Below are positions 49,423 through 57,433 of a DNA stretch of 57,433 bases, piece by piece. A model generated the notes under the pieces. The model ran no database searches. It worked only from the letters and a program-made list of their open reading frames with translations, and was not told where the DNA came from. Location of the stretch: positions 1-57,433 of the forward strand of contig JACRIN010000037.1 of assembly GCA_016220085.1 (NCBI GenBank). The letters are read 5' to 3'. A program made the position numbers and the translations under genes. Origin of the DNA: Planctomycetota bacterium (GTDB lineage: Bacteria; Planctomycetota; UBA1135; GCA-002686595). The stretch's first letter is position 1. Every line of letters begins with the position of its first letter.

Positions 49423-50742
49423 GTGAACACGGCGTCACCTGGTGTGTTTGGGGGGGGGGGCGGCTTCGTTCGCCGCGCCGCGCCCCGGCGAGCGGCGCTC
49501 GCGGTGCTCTCGCTGCTCGGGGCGTTGCTTGCGGTCGAAGTCGGCGCGAGGTTGCTCGCGCGCTCGCGCGGAGCGCCGTTCGACCCGGAGGTGACGCGAC
49601 ATCGGATCGCGGCGGTTCGTTCGGGCTTCCTCGAGGTGGCGCCGGAGACCGACGGACGCGGCGCGCGGACGACTTCGGACTCCGGGCCATCGCTCTCCGC
49701 CCATCCGAACTGCGGCTTCGAGTTCACGCGCGTCGGCACGCGGCTGGAGAGGGAGCTCGCGTACTTCGCGTCACCCGCGGCTCAGGCGAACTACGACGTC
49801 GTCGTGCTCGGCGGCTCGGTCGCGTCGGCGTTCGGCATTTCGGGCGGCGCGCGCCTCGAGCGACTGCTCGCGAGCGATCCGCTGTTCGCGGGACGGACGA
49901 TCCGCGTGTGGAGCCACGGAGTCGGCGCCTACAAGCAACCTCAGTCACTCAACCTCCTCAACTACCTGCTCGGCCTCGGGTGTGAGCCCGACGCGGTGAT
50001 TCTGGTCGACGGCTTCAACGAGCTCGCGGTCGCCAACCAGAACGCGACCGACGGCGTGTCTCCGGCGTTCCCGTGGGCCGCCGAATGGCTGCGCCTGAAC
50101 GGCGATCCGTTGCGCGAGCCTGCGTGTTTCGACGCGTTGGTCGCGGTTCGCGAAGCCCGGGCGCGCGTGCTGGAGCTCTGCGACGACGCGCTCGCGGGTT
50201 CCGCGCTCGAAAGCGCCGTGCTCGCGCGCCGCGTGTGGACGCGCATCGATGGCGCGCGCGCCGACGCGAACGATGCGCAGGCTCGATTCTCCGCCGCGGT
50301 CGCGTCGAGCGACGCCGCGCGACACGTCCGCGGGCTCCCCGTCGAGCAGGACGTGCTCGCGCGCCTGCGGGCGTGCGTCCGCGCGTGGCGCTTCGGATCC
50401 GACGCGCTGCGCGCCATCTGCCGCGAGCAGTCGATCGCGTTCGTGCACGTGCTGCAGCCGACGCTGCTCGACGAGGGCTCCAAGCCGCTGACCGCCGGCG
50501 AGCGCGAGCGCGGGCGCGCGCTGCGGGCTTGGAGCGAGGCGATCCGGCTCGGCTACCCGCTGGTTCGCGAGGCGAGCCGGGAGCTCGTCGCCCGCGGCGC
50601 GACGTTCGTCGACGCGACCGATGTCTTCCACGAGGTCGCCGAAGACCTCTACGAGGATGCGTGCCATTTCAACCAACGCGGCGTCGACCTGTTGGTCGAT
50701 CGCGTCGTGCCGGCGCTCGCGGCGGAGGTCCGGCGGCACTAG
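49423..50742 (+). CDS. Membrane-anchored SGNH/GDSL-like hydrolase
   Basis: The product has 439 residues from a GTG at 49423 preceded by TGGAAG. An 11-G run encodes Gly10-Gly14 just before one membrane segment (RRAALAVLSLLGALLAVEVG). The SGNH fold is seen in VVVLGGSVASAFG (Ser132), VILVDGFNELA (block III Asn) and DACHFNQRG (Asp412, His415, the DxxH of block V). Such membrane-linked SGNH proteins (DltD/AlgX-like) acylate or deacylate surface polymers; the acceptor is not known. If the G run changes length, the true start could instead lie after it, or the gene could switch off. Confidence 0.75.
   Translation: MNTASPGVFGGGGGFVRRAAPRRAALAVLSLLGALLAVEVGARLLARSRGAPFDPEVTRHRIAAVRSGFLEVAPETDGRGARTTSDSGPSLSAHPNCGFEFTRVGTRLERELAYFASPAAQANYDVVVLGGSVASAFGISGGARLERLLASDPLFAGRTIRVWSHGVGAYKQPQSLNLLNYLLGLGCEPDAVILVDGFNELAVANQNATDGVSPAFPWAAEWLRLNGDPLREPACFDALVAVREARARVLELCDDALAGSALESAVLARRVWTRIDGARADANDAQARFSAAVASSDAARHVRGLPVEQDVLARLRACVRAWRFGSDALRAICREQSIAFVHVLQPTLLDEGSKPLTAGERERGRALRAWSEAIRLGYPLVREASRELVARGATFVDATDVFHEVAEDLYEDACHFNQRGVDLLVDRVVPALAAEVRRH
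49450..49460 (+). repeat. Homopolymer run of 11 G inside a gene start
   Basis: Eleven consecutive G follow TTT within the first 15 codons of the SGNH-like gene. Such tracts are prone to slippage. With 11 G the frame reads through from the GTG at 49423 into the membrane segment; 10 or 12 would break it. It could also be a sequencing error. Confidence 0.7.
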
Positions 50743-51005
50743 GAGGGAGTGGACCGACCCGCCGCCGGAGCCGCGAAAGCTGCGTACGAGCGTTCCGCGG
50801 GCCGTCGAACGTCCAAATTCGGCGGCGCGGGGCTCGCGAGGCGGCAGCGCTCGGACGCGGCGAGCCGCGAGTCTTGGCCGCGCGTCCGTCTCCCGCGCCC
50901 GGCGCTCCGAGCCTCGAGCCCAGTGCTCGACGCCGCGAGCCCGACGATTTGCGCCGCGGGGCTTGGTGCTTTGCGCCGCGAGCTCGCCGAGCGGATGATC
51001 GTGCG

Positions 51006-52058
51006 ATGACCGACCCGGAACCGAAGCCGCCCCGCCGTCCGCGCTACCCCGGCACGCATCCGCGGCGCTTCGAGCAGAAGTACAAGGAGCTCGCGCCGGA
51101 GAAGTATCCCGAGCTCGTCGAGCACGTGCGCGAGCGCGGCATGACCCCGGCGGGCCAGCACGTGCCGATCCTCGTCGAGGAGGTGCTCGCGGTGCTCGCG
51201 CCGAGCGCGGGTGAGCGCGGCGTCGACTGCACGCTCGGTTACGGCGGCCACGCGCGGCGTTTCCTGGAGCGGCTCGCGCCGAACGGCACGCTACTCGGGC
51301 TCGACGTCGATCCGCTCGAGCTCGAGAAGACCGAAGCGCGGCTCCGCGCGCTCGGCTTCGGTCCCGACGCGCTGGTCGTGCGGCGCACGAACTTCGCGGG
51401 GCTCGGCGCGGCGGTGTTCGGCCTCGGTTGGAGCGACGGAGCCGACTTCGTGTTCGCGGATCTCGGCGTCTCGTCGATGCAGATCGACGATCCGTCGCGC
51501 GGCTTCACGTTCAAGGCCGACGGTCCGCTCGACATGCGGATGCATCCGGGCAAGGGGCTCTCCGCGGCGGAGTGGCTCGCGCGCACGACCCGCGAGGAGC
51601 TCGAGCGCGCCTTGATCGAGCACGCCGACGAACCGCACGCCGAGCGGCTCGCGAGCGCGCTCTGGCTCCACAATCACGAGCTCACGACGACGCGCGCGCT
51701 CGTCGATGAGGTGCGTCGCGCGCTGCCGCCGCGCCTCGACGAGGAGGAAGCGACCGCGAGCATTCGTCGCGTGTTCCAAGCGTTGCGCATCCAGGTCAAC
51801 GACGAGTTCGGCGCGCTCGACGCGCTGCTGCGCCAACTGCCCGCTTGCGTGAGGCCCGGCGGCCGCGCGGCGATCTTGACGTTCCATTCCGGCGAGGATC
51901 GCCGCGTCAAGCACGCGTTCGCCGCGGGCGTGCGCGACGGCGTGTGGTCGGAGGTCAACGACGAGGTCGTGCGCGCGTCCGCCGAAGAACGGCGAGCGAA
52001 CCCGCGCTCCGCGCCGGCGAAGCTGCGCTGGGTGTGGCGCGCGCTCGCTCCCGCGTGA
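51006..52058 (+). CDS. rsmH: 16S rRNA (cytosine-1402-N4)-methyltransferase RsmH
   Basis: The product has 350 residues from the ATG at 51006. A basic N-terminal extension (RPRYPGTHPRRFEQKYKEL) precedes the usual GQHVPILVEEVL start. DCTLGYGGHARRFLE is the SAM-binding motif, FVFADLGVSSMQIDDPSRGF the catalytic-site strand, and DMRMHPGKGLSAAEWL, IRVFQALRIQVNDE-like and LTFHSGEDRRVKHAF the later RsmH motifs. It methylates C1402 of 16S rRNA with RsmI. In most bacteria rsmH is in the cell-division cluster (mraZ-rsmH-ftsL-ftsI); here it stands alone. The 263-base gap before it holds nothing recognisable. Confidence 0.93.
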   Translation: MTDPEPKPPRRPRYPGTHPRRFEQKYKELAPEKYPELVEHVRERGMTPAGQHVPILVEEVLAVLAPSAGERGVDCTLGYGGHARRFLERLAPNGTLLGLDVDPLELEKTEARLRALGFGPDALVVRRTNFAGLGAAVFGLGWSDGADFVFADLGVSSMQIDDPSRGFTFKADGPLDMRMHPGKGLSAAEWLARTTREELERALIEHADEPHAERLASALWLHNHELTTTRALVDEVRRALPPRLDEEEATASIRRVFQALRIQVNDEFGALDALLRQLPACVRPGGRAAILTFHSGEDRRVKHAFAAGVRDGVWSEVNDEVVRASAEERRANPRSAPAKLRWVWRALAPA

Positions 52059-52139
52059 CGCGCGGCGTCGACCCGATCGCGCATCGGCCGCGGCGCGCTC
52101 GCCGGTGCGTTTCGCGGTGGGTGAGTCGGTGTGCTCTCG

Positions 52140-52230
52140 GACGCCGCGCGCGAGCCGACGCCGCGCGCGAGCCGACGCCGCGCGCAGCCGACGCCGCGCG
52201 CAGCCGACGAGTGCGCGAGCCGACGAGCGC
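52140..52230. repeat. 17-bp tandem repeat
   Basis: About five units built on GACGCCGCGCGCGAGCC, with drift to GACGCCGCGCGCAGCC and GACGAGCGCGCG, lie in the 467-base gap after rsmH. The GAGCCGACG core is shared with the 10-bp array at 21394-21660. No credible ORF is present in the gap and nothing else is seen. Confidence 0.6.
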
Positions 52231-52525
52231 GCGTGCGGAGCGGCCGAGCTCGCTCGTCGCGGCACGTCGCGTGCGCGGGGACCGACCGACGCCGAGCTCG
52301 TCGCATCCCAATACGTCGAAGAGCGACGGCGCGTCGAACGAAGGAGGCACGCGCCCGCGCGGGTGGCGTTCATTCCGCGCTCGACCCGCCGATCTCCGCA
52401 TGGTTCCGCCGGCCGCGATCCGCTGGAATCGTCGTCGACGCGCGCGCCTTCGAGACGGCGCGGATTGCGCTGGCCGAAGCGCACGGCGCGCGGTATCTCC
52501 AGGCGCCGCTCACCGAGCCCCTACC

Positions 52526-53833
52526 ATGTTGCAGACAGCCACCCCCGATTGGACCCGCCGCGCCGTTTCCGCCGCGGACGTCGTCGCTCACGTCAAGAGC
52601 GGCATGAACCTCTTTCTGCACGGCGCCTGCGCGACGCCGTCCGGTTTGCTCGACGCGCTCTCGGCCCGCAAGGACCTCGAGAACGTGCGCATCTACCACC
52701 TGCACACGGCGAGCTGCGGCTCGTTCGTCGCGCCGGACCAGGCGGGCAAGCTGCTCTCGATCTCGCTCTTCGTCGGGCCGCCGGCGCGCGCCGCGGTCAA
52801 CGAAGGCCGCGCGGACTTCGTGCCGGTGTTCCTGTCGGACATCCCGGGCCTGATCACGTCGGGGCGCATCCGCATCGACGCGCTGTTGATGCAGCTCTCG
52901 CCTCCCGACCGCCACGGCTACTGCACGCTCGGCACGTCGGTCGACGCGGCGCGCGCGGCCGCGGATGTCGCGCCGTTGCTGCTCGCCGAGATCAACGATC
53001 GGATGCCGCGCACGCACGGCAACACGTCGGTGCCGGTCGACAAGCTGACCGCCTTCGACCACATCGATCGCCCGATCTTCGAAGCGCCTCCCGCGCCGCA
53101 ATCAGCGGTCGAATCGCGCATCGGAGAGATCGTCGCCGAGCTGATCGAGGACCGCTCGTGCCTGCAACTCGGCATCGGAGCGATTCCCGACGCGGTGCTC
53201 GCGCGCCTCGGCAACAAGCGCGATCTCGGCATCCACACCGAGATGTTCTCCGACGGCCTCGTCGATCTGGTCGCGACCGGCGCGGTGACCAACCGCTACA
53301 AGGCCGTTCACCCCGGGCGTATCGTCACGAGCTTCGTGATGGGCACGCGCAAGCTCTTCGACTTCATCGACGACAATCCGCTGGTCGAATTCCACGGCTG
53401 CGATCGCACCAACGACACCGCGTTGATTCGCAAGAACGACCGCGTCGTCGCGATCAACTCCGCGTTGCAGATCGACTTGACGGGCCAGGTCTGCGCGGAC
53501 TCGATCGGACACCGCATCTACTCGGGCATCGGCGGACAGATGGACTTCATCCGCGGCGCGGCGCTGTCGCGCGGCGGCAAGCCGATCCTCGCGCTGCCCG
53601 CGACCGCCAACGACGGGAAGCTCTCGCGCATCACGCACGAGCTGCTCCCCGGCGCCGGCGTCGTCACCACGCGCGGCCACGTGCACTGGGTCGTGACGGA
53701 GTACGGCGCGGTCAACCTGCACGGTCGGACGTTGCGCGAGCGCGGCGAAGCCCTGATCGCGATCTCGCACCCGGACTTCCGGCCCGAGCTCAAGAAGCAG
53801 TTGCACGCGATCCGTCACTTCCCGATGAGCTGA
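52526..53833 (+). CDS. Acetyl-CoA hydrolase/transferase family (4-hydroxybutyrate CoA-transferase-like)
   Basis: The product has 435 residues from the ATG at 52526. N-domain: SAADVVAHVKSGMNLFLHGACATPS and DALLMQLSPPDRHGYCTLG. C-domain: CLQLGIGAIPDAVLARL, DLGIHTEMFSDGLVDLV with the catalytic Glu239, and YSGIGGQMDFIRGAALSRGG, followed by the HELLPGAGVVTTRGHVHW segment. Family I CoA-transferases pass CoA through a Glu thioester; this branch includes 4-hydroxybutyrate, butyrate and acetate CoA-transferases. The cell would use it to swap CoA between acetyl-CoA and a fermentation or storage acid. Substrate unknown. Confidence 0.9.
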   Translation: MLQTATPDWTRRAVSAADVVAHVKSGMNLFLHGACATPSGLLDALSARKDLENVRIYHLHTASCGSFVAPDQAGKLLSISLFVGPPARAAVNEGRADFVPVFLSDIPGLITSGRIRIDALLMQLSPPDRHGYCTLGTSVDAARAAADVAPLLLAEINDRMPRTHGNTSVPVDKLTAFDHIDRPIFEAPPAPQSAVESRIGEIVAELIEDRSCLQLGIGAIPDAVLARLGNKRDLGIHTEMFSDGLVDLVATGAVTNRYKAVHPGRIVTSFVMGTRKLFDFIDDNPLVEFHGCDRTNDTALIRKNDRVVAINSALQIDLTGQVCADSIGHRIYSGIGGQMDFIRGAALSRGGKPILALPATANDGKLSRITHELLPGAGVVTTRGHVHWVVTEYGAVNLHGRTLRERGEALIAISHPDFRPELKKQLHAIRHFPMS

Positions 53834-53908
53834 CCGCCCGATCGCCGGCCCACGGCGAAGGGCGGACGTGCGTTCCTGCGCGGCGGTTCGCATGATGGCG
53901 GCCACGCC

Positions 53909-56092
53909 ATGCACAGAACCACGCTCTGCTCCGTCCTGTCGATCGCCGTCGTCACCGCCTGCGCGACCTCGCGCGGCTTCACTCGCACCGACGAACCGCC
54001 TGCTCCGCGCTGGGCCGCGCCGGCGCTCGCCGCGGCGGTCTCCGTGCGCGACGGCCGCACCGGCGAGGAGGTCGAGCTCGACGAGCTGTTCGACCGGCTC
54101 GCGACCGCCGACGCGGTGTTCCTCGGCGAAACGCACCTCGACGAGACGACGCACCGCTTCGAGGCCGCGACGTTCCAAGCGCTCGCCGCGCGCCGACCGG
54201 GCCGCGTCGTGCTCGCGATGGAGATGTTCGAGCGCGACGTGCAGCCGACGCTCGACGCGTACCTCGCGGGCACGCTCGACGAAGCGGGCTTCCTCGCGAA
54301 GGCTCGACCGTGGTCGAACTACCGCACGGGCTATCGCCCGCTGATCGAGCACGCGAAGGCGATCCACGCGCCGGTGGTTGCATCGAATTTCCCCGCGCCG
54401 TTGCGCGCGCGGCTCGCGAGCGAAGGTCTCGCCGCGCTGGAGAAGCTCGCGCCCGAGGAGCGTCGCCTCGCGCCCGCCGAACTCTTCCCGCATCGCCCGG
54501 AGTACTGGCGCCGCGTCGACAACGCGATCCGCGGCCACCTGGCGATGATGGGAGGCATGTCGGGCGCCCAGCCCGCTCCGGACGATCCGCGCCTCGACGA
54601 CACGCAGTCGCTCTGGGACAACTCGATGGGCGAGTCGTGCGCGCTCGCGCTCGCCGCGCACCCCGGCTCGTTGGTGCTGCACGTCAACGGCGGCTTCCAC
54701 AGCGAGTACTGGGACGGCACCGTGCGCCAACTCCTGCTGCGCAAGCCCGACGCGAAGGTGCTGACAGTCGCGATCGATCCCTCGAACAACCCGTCGACCG
54801 ACGGCGCCGATGGCATTGGGGGCGCGCCGCGCGCGGACTTCGTCGTCCTCGCGGAGGCGCGAGCCAAGGACATCGACGACGGCGCGTACGCGGTCGGCAT
54901 CGGCCGCGAGCTCGCGTATCGCCTCTACGTCCCGAAGGGCGCGACGGCGCCGTTGCCGTTGCTCGTGTGGCTCGGTGACGACGGTTTGTCGGCGCGCGAG
55001 ACGCTCGCGGAGTGGAAGGAACGTCTCGGCGACGCCGCGGCGATCGCGGTGGTCGAGCCGCCGTATCGCGAGACGCAGGAGGATCTGATCGAAGGCGGGC
55101 GCTGGTTCTGGCCGGACTCGTTCTCCGAGGACGTCTTCGCGCTGCGCGAGGGGTTCGAGCGGCTCAGCGGCTACTTGCTGCGCAACCAACCGATCGATCC
55201 GGCGCGCGTCGTGCTCGCGGGCGAGGGCACCGGCGCGACGGTCGCCGCGGCGACGGCATTGCTGTCGGAACAGCTCGACCTCCGCACGTTGGCGTTCGCG
55301 CCGCGTCGCTTCGCCAAGATCAAGGACTTCCCGCTGCCGCTGCCGGAGCTCTTCGGCGACGCCGAACGCGCGGCGAAGTCGCTCGCGCTCTACGCGTCGG
55401 CGGGCGACGAGGAGTGGTGGCGCGGCGAACTCGCCGAGTACACCGCGATCGGTTTCGCGAACGAGCTCGCGAGCGTCGAGCGGGATCCTTGGCTCGGCGA
55501 CCTCGCGCGCGAGAACGCGGTGCGCCGCGCGCTCGGCGTCGCGGTTCTCGAACCGAAGGCCGACGCCGCTCGGCGTTTCATCGTCGCGAAGAGTCCGCGC
55601 GAGCGCGCGTGGGCTCGCCGCTGGACCGTGCGTCAACGCCGCGATGCCGGCGAAATGGTCGCGGTGCTCGCTGCGGCTCCTACCGACGGCTCGGCGACCG
55701 AGCTCGACACGCCGGTGCGCGCTTCCGATTTCGCGGCGGGCCGGCCGTTGCCGCGCTGCCCGGGACCGTTCGGCGGAACCACGGTGATCGTGTTGCCGTC
55801 CGGACTCGTCGGCGAGCAGGTCGACGCGTGGCGCGAACTGGAGAAGGACGATCCGCTCGCGAAGAAGAGCCGCTTCCATCGGTTGCGCGTCGCGCACGCC
55901 GACGGGCCGCAGGGGCTCGCGCCGATGCTCGACGAGCTCTTCGCCGCCGGTCGCAAGAACGTGCTGGTCGTGCCCGCGGTGTTCTGCGCGGACGGGGCGA
56001 CGATGCGGGAACTCGCGCTCGCCGCGCGCGCGAACGAGGATCGCATGACGATTCAGTGGCAGCCGGGCCTCGGCGCGCTCGGTTCGGACTGA
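53909..56092 (+). CDS. Three-part lipoprotein: ChaN-like haem-binding domain plus hydrolase-like and chelatase-like regions
   Basis: The product has 727 residues with lipobox VVTAC (Cys18). Residues about 45-300 match the ChaN/DUF399 haem-uptake family: AVFLGETHLDETTHRFEAA, VVLAMEMFERDVQPTLDAYL, LVLHVNGGFHSEYWDG. Residues about 320-530 look like an alpha/beta hydrolase (LPLLVWLGDDGLSARETLA, RVVLAGEGTGATVAAATALL) with the nucleophile Ser replaced (GEGTG). The last 120 (TVIVLPSGLVGEQVDAWREL, ARKNVLVVPAVFCADGATM-like) resemble the CbiX/HemH chelatase fold. ChaN usually is about 280 residues alone. A role in haem or iron handling is inferred and would suit the cytochrome-rich neighbourhood. Confidence 0.75.
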   Translation: MHRTTLCSVLSIAVVTACATSRGFTRTDEPPAPRWAAPALAAAVSVRDGRTGEEVELDELFDRLATADAVFLGETHLDETTHRFEAATFQALAARRPGRVVLAMEMFERDVQPTLDAYLAGTLDEAGFLAKARPWSNYRTGYRPLIEHAKAIHAPVVASNFPAPLRARLASEGLAALEKLAPEERRLAPAELFPHRPEYWRRVDNAIRGHLAMMGGMSGAQPAPDDPRLDDTQSLWDNSMGESCALALAAHPGSLVLHVNGGFHSEYWDGTVRQLLLRKPDAKVLTVAIDPSNNPSTDGADGIGGAPRADFVVLAEARAKDIDDGAYAVGIGRELAYRLYVPKGATAPLPLLVWLGDDGLSARETLAEWKERLGDAAAIAVVEPPYRETQEDLIEGGRWFWPDSFSEDVFALREGFERLSGYLLRNQPIDPARVVLAGEGTGATVAAATALLSEQLDLRTLAFAPRRFAKIKDFPLPLPELFGDAERAAKSLALYASAGDEEWWRGELAEYTAIGFANELASVERDPWLGDLARENAVRRALGVAVLEPKADAARRFIVAKSPRERAWARRWTVRQRRDAGEMVAVLAAAPTDGSATELDTPVRASDFAAGRPLPRCPGPFGGTTVIVLPSGLVGEQVDAWRELEKDDPLAKKSRFHRLRVAHADGPQGLAPMLDELFAAGRKNVLVVPAVFCADGATMRELALAARANEDRMTIQWQPGLGALGSD

Positions 56093-56102
56093 CGCGGGTC
56101 GT

Positions 56103-57433
56103 TCAGCCGGGCGGGGGGCGGGAGAGCTCGCTCTGGAGCTCGCTCGCGAGCGCGACGAGCTCCTGGTGCGTCGTCCGCGGCGCCGCGCCGCCGAAGCGGG
56201 CTCCGACGAAGTCGCCGAGCGTTCGCGCCGCGCGTTCGGCGAGTTCCGGCGGCGCGCCGGCGCGCGCGAGTCGATCGGCGAGGTCGTGCGAGCTGACCGC
56301 GTTCGAAGCGACGCCGAGCACGGCGGCGAGGAACGCGGTCCATTCGGCCTCGACGTCCGCGGCGGGGCGCGCGAGCCCGCGCTCGAGCGTCGCGAGCGCT
56401 GCGTGCTCGCGCGCCGCGCGTTCGCCGCGTCGCCCGCGCGCACCGCCGCGTCGCACGATCACGATCACGATCACGAGCGCGACCGACACGACGGCGAGCC
56501 CGACGAGCCACAGCGCACGCCGCTCGGGAACCGGCTCGCCGACCGTGCCCGACTCGCTCGTCGCTCGCTCGGCGACGCGCACGGTGAAGCTCGGGCTAGC
56601 GAGCGTTCGGTAGCTCGCAACATCGGGGTCGAAGTACGCGAACTCGACGCGCGGCCCGGGCGACTCGCCGGCGGTGAGCGCACGCAGCTCGTAGCGATAC
56701 GCGCGGGTCGTGCCGGTCGTCTCCTCGAGCACGCCGAGCAGGTGCCACGCGCTCGAATCGGCGATACGCGGCGCCGCGAGCGAAGCGAGGTCGCCCGTGC
56801 CGGACACGAAGAGCGTCAGCGCGAGCGGCTCGCCGACTCGGAGCTCGCGTGGCGCGAACTCGGCGCGGAGCTCGAAACGTCCGATCGCGCCGTCGAACCC
56901 AGCGGGACGCCCTGCCTCGGGCAGCGCGCGGACCTCGAACTGACGCGGCGAGCCGTCGACGCCGACGAAGCGCGTGTCGACCGCGACGTCGGAGTCGAAC
57001 ACGTCGCGCTCGACGCGCGCAGCGGTCGCGAAGCGCAGGCGCGGCGCTTCGAGCTCGAAGCGACCGGCGCGTTCCGCGACGACCGAGCGCGAGTACGCGA
57101 AGCGTTGGAACCGCCGGGCGCCGCGCGTTTCCTCGCCGAGGCGTAGCGCGCGCGAGAGACCGTGCGCGGTCGCGAAGCTCGCCGAGTTCGTGGACTCCAG
57201 CACCGCCTCCGCCAGCGCGCGACCGAACGGCGGGGCGTCGAGCCACGCGGCGTCGAGTTGCACCGGCACGTCGAGCGGCTGCGCGAAAAGCTGCGGCCAG
57301 CCCGGCTGCGTCAGCGCTTCGTCGACCGCGAACTCGACGCGCAGCAGGACGACCTCGCCGACGTAGCTCGCGCGCGCCGGCGCGTCGAGCTCGACCTCGG
57401 CGAGGTCGGCCCGTGCGAGCGCGACGTCGGCGA
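56103..57433 (-). CDS. BatD-like membrane protein (N-terminus beyond window)
   Basis: The frame is open to the right edge, so about 443 residues are visible and the N-terminus is missing. It contains beta-sandwich repeats with the BatD-like phrases ASYVGEVVLLRVEFAVDE and LRVGEPLALTLFVSGTGDL, a membrane segment (LWLVGLAVVSVALVIVIVIV) and a cytoplasmic helical tail of about 130 residues. BatD belongs to the Bat (aerotolerance) operon with MoxR ATPase and von Willebrand A proteins; those would lie upstream, outside the window. It converges on the ChaN-type gene. Confidence 0.72.
   Translation of the reverse strand, partial: ADVALARADLAEVELDAPARASYVGEVVLLRVEFAVDEALTQPGWPQLFAQPLDVPVQLDAAWLDAPPFGRALAEAVLESTNSASFATAHGLSRALRLGEETRGARRFQRFAYSRSVVAERAGRFELEAPRLRFATAARVERDVFDSDVAVDTRFVGVDGSPRQFEVRALPEAGRPAGFDGAIGRFELRAEFAPRELRVGEPLALTLFVSGTGDLASLAAPRIADSSAWHLLGVLEETTGTTRAYRYELRALTAGESPGPRVEFAYFDPDVASYRTLASPSFTVRVAERATSESGTVGEPVPERRALWLVGLAVVSVALVIVIVIVRRGGARGRRGERAAREHAALATLERGLARPAADVEAEWTAFLAAVLGVASNAVSSHDLADRLARAGAPPELAERAARTLGDFVGARFGGAAPRTTHQELVALASELQSELSRPPPG

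Noticed and set aside
53102..56443. Minus-strand ORF of over 1,100 codons opposite the CoA-transferase and ChaN-type genes
   Set aside because: Arg/Glu-rich shadow frame with no recognisable domain, crossing several real genes.
1..57433. tRNA or rRNA genes
   Set aside because: No T-loop GGTTCGAATCC-type sequence or rRNA core motif was noticed in the gaps.

Overview
The window is about 57 kb of very GC-rich DNA (roughly 70% by eye) with 46 protein-coding genes I can support, two of them cut by the window ends. I see no rRNA, tRNA, CRISPR array or insertion sequence. The many lipoprotein signals, outer-membrane proteins and haem-copper oxidase assembly genes point to a diderm bacterium with aerobic respiratory capacity. 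GC level, the sulfatase-type lipoprotein, gene style and an rsmH gene outside any cell-division cluster suggest Planctomycetota; this is an inference and could be wrong (Myxococcota, Acidobacteriota and relatives are alternatives).

Left part (1-30 kb), mostly ordinary genome. It holds unknown secreted proteins, an SLBB lipoprotein, a sulfatase-superfamily lipoprotein with Thr at the nucleophile position, and a small glycan group (GT-C and GT2 glycosyltransferases, a GT87-like mannosyltransferase, a galactokinase-family kinase). Next come a secreted Ser/Arg-rich, Trp/Tyr-rich TPR protein, an aminotransferase operon, a Leu/Val/Phe-type dehydrogenase, a DUF3108-like lipoprotein and YgfZ. An ECF sigma/anti-sigma/membrane triad, a dihaem cytochrome c and the haem-A/Cu assembly genes ctaA-ctaB-sco-DUF420 follow, then a zincin-like secreted protein and an ABC-F protein. 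Several gaps carry short-period tandem repeats, and one (1641-1858) is a long imperfect inverted repeat.

Centre (30.4-49.1 kb), the notable region. Two tandem, strongly similar hexahaem cytochromes c (30475-32858) have the order and local motifs of the haem sites of Geobacter OmcS, the subunit of extracellular cytochrome nanowires, as I remember that sequence. This includes the CxxCHxMH histidine that in OmcS bridges to the next subunit. They converge on an apparently single 16-kb, 11-gene minus-strand operon (49089 down to 33019). It encodes a duplicated lipoprotein, the ResB/CcsB and CcsA cytochrome c maturation pair, two CsgG-like proteins, a double-parvulin chaperone, a 26-haem lipoprotein, a 16-haem cytochrome, NHL and YVTN beta-propellers, and a beta-barrel-like lipoprotein with a discoidin-like insert. 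The four cytochromes carry 54 CxxCH motifs. My reading is a dedicated extracellular electron transfer apparatus: its own cytochrome c maturation, folding help, trans-envelope carriers, an outer-membrane element and OmcS-like external conductors.

Right part (49.4-57.4 kb): an SGNH-like membrane protein whose N-terminus contains an 11-G run, RsmH, an acetyl-CoA hydrolase/CoA-transferase family protein, a three-part lipoprotein starting with a ChaN-like haem-binding domain, and a BatD-like protein running off the end.
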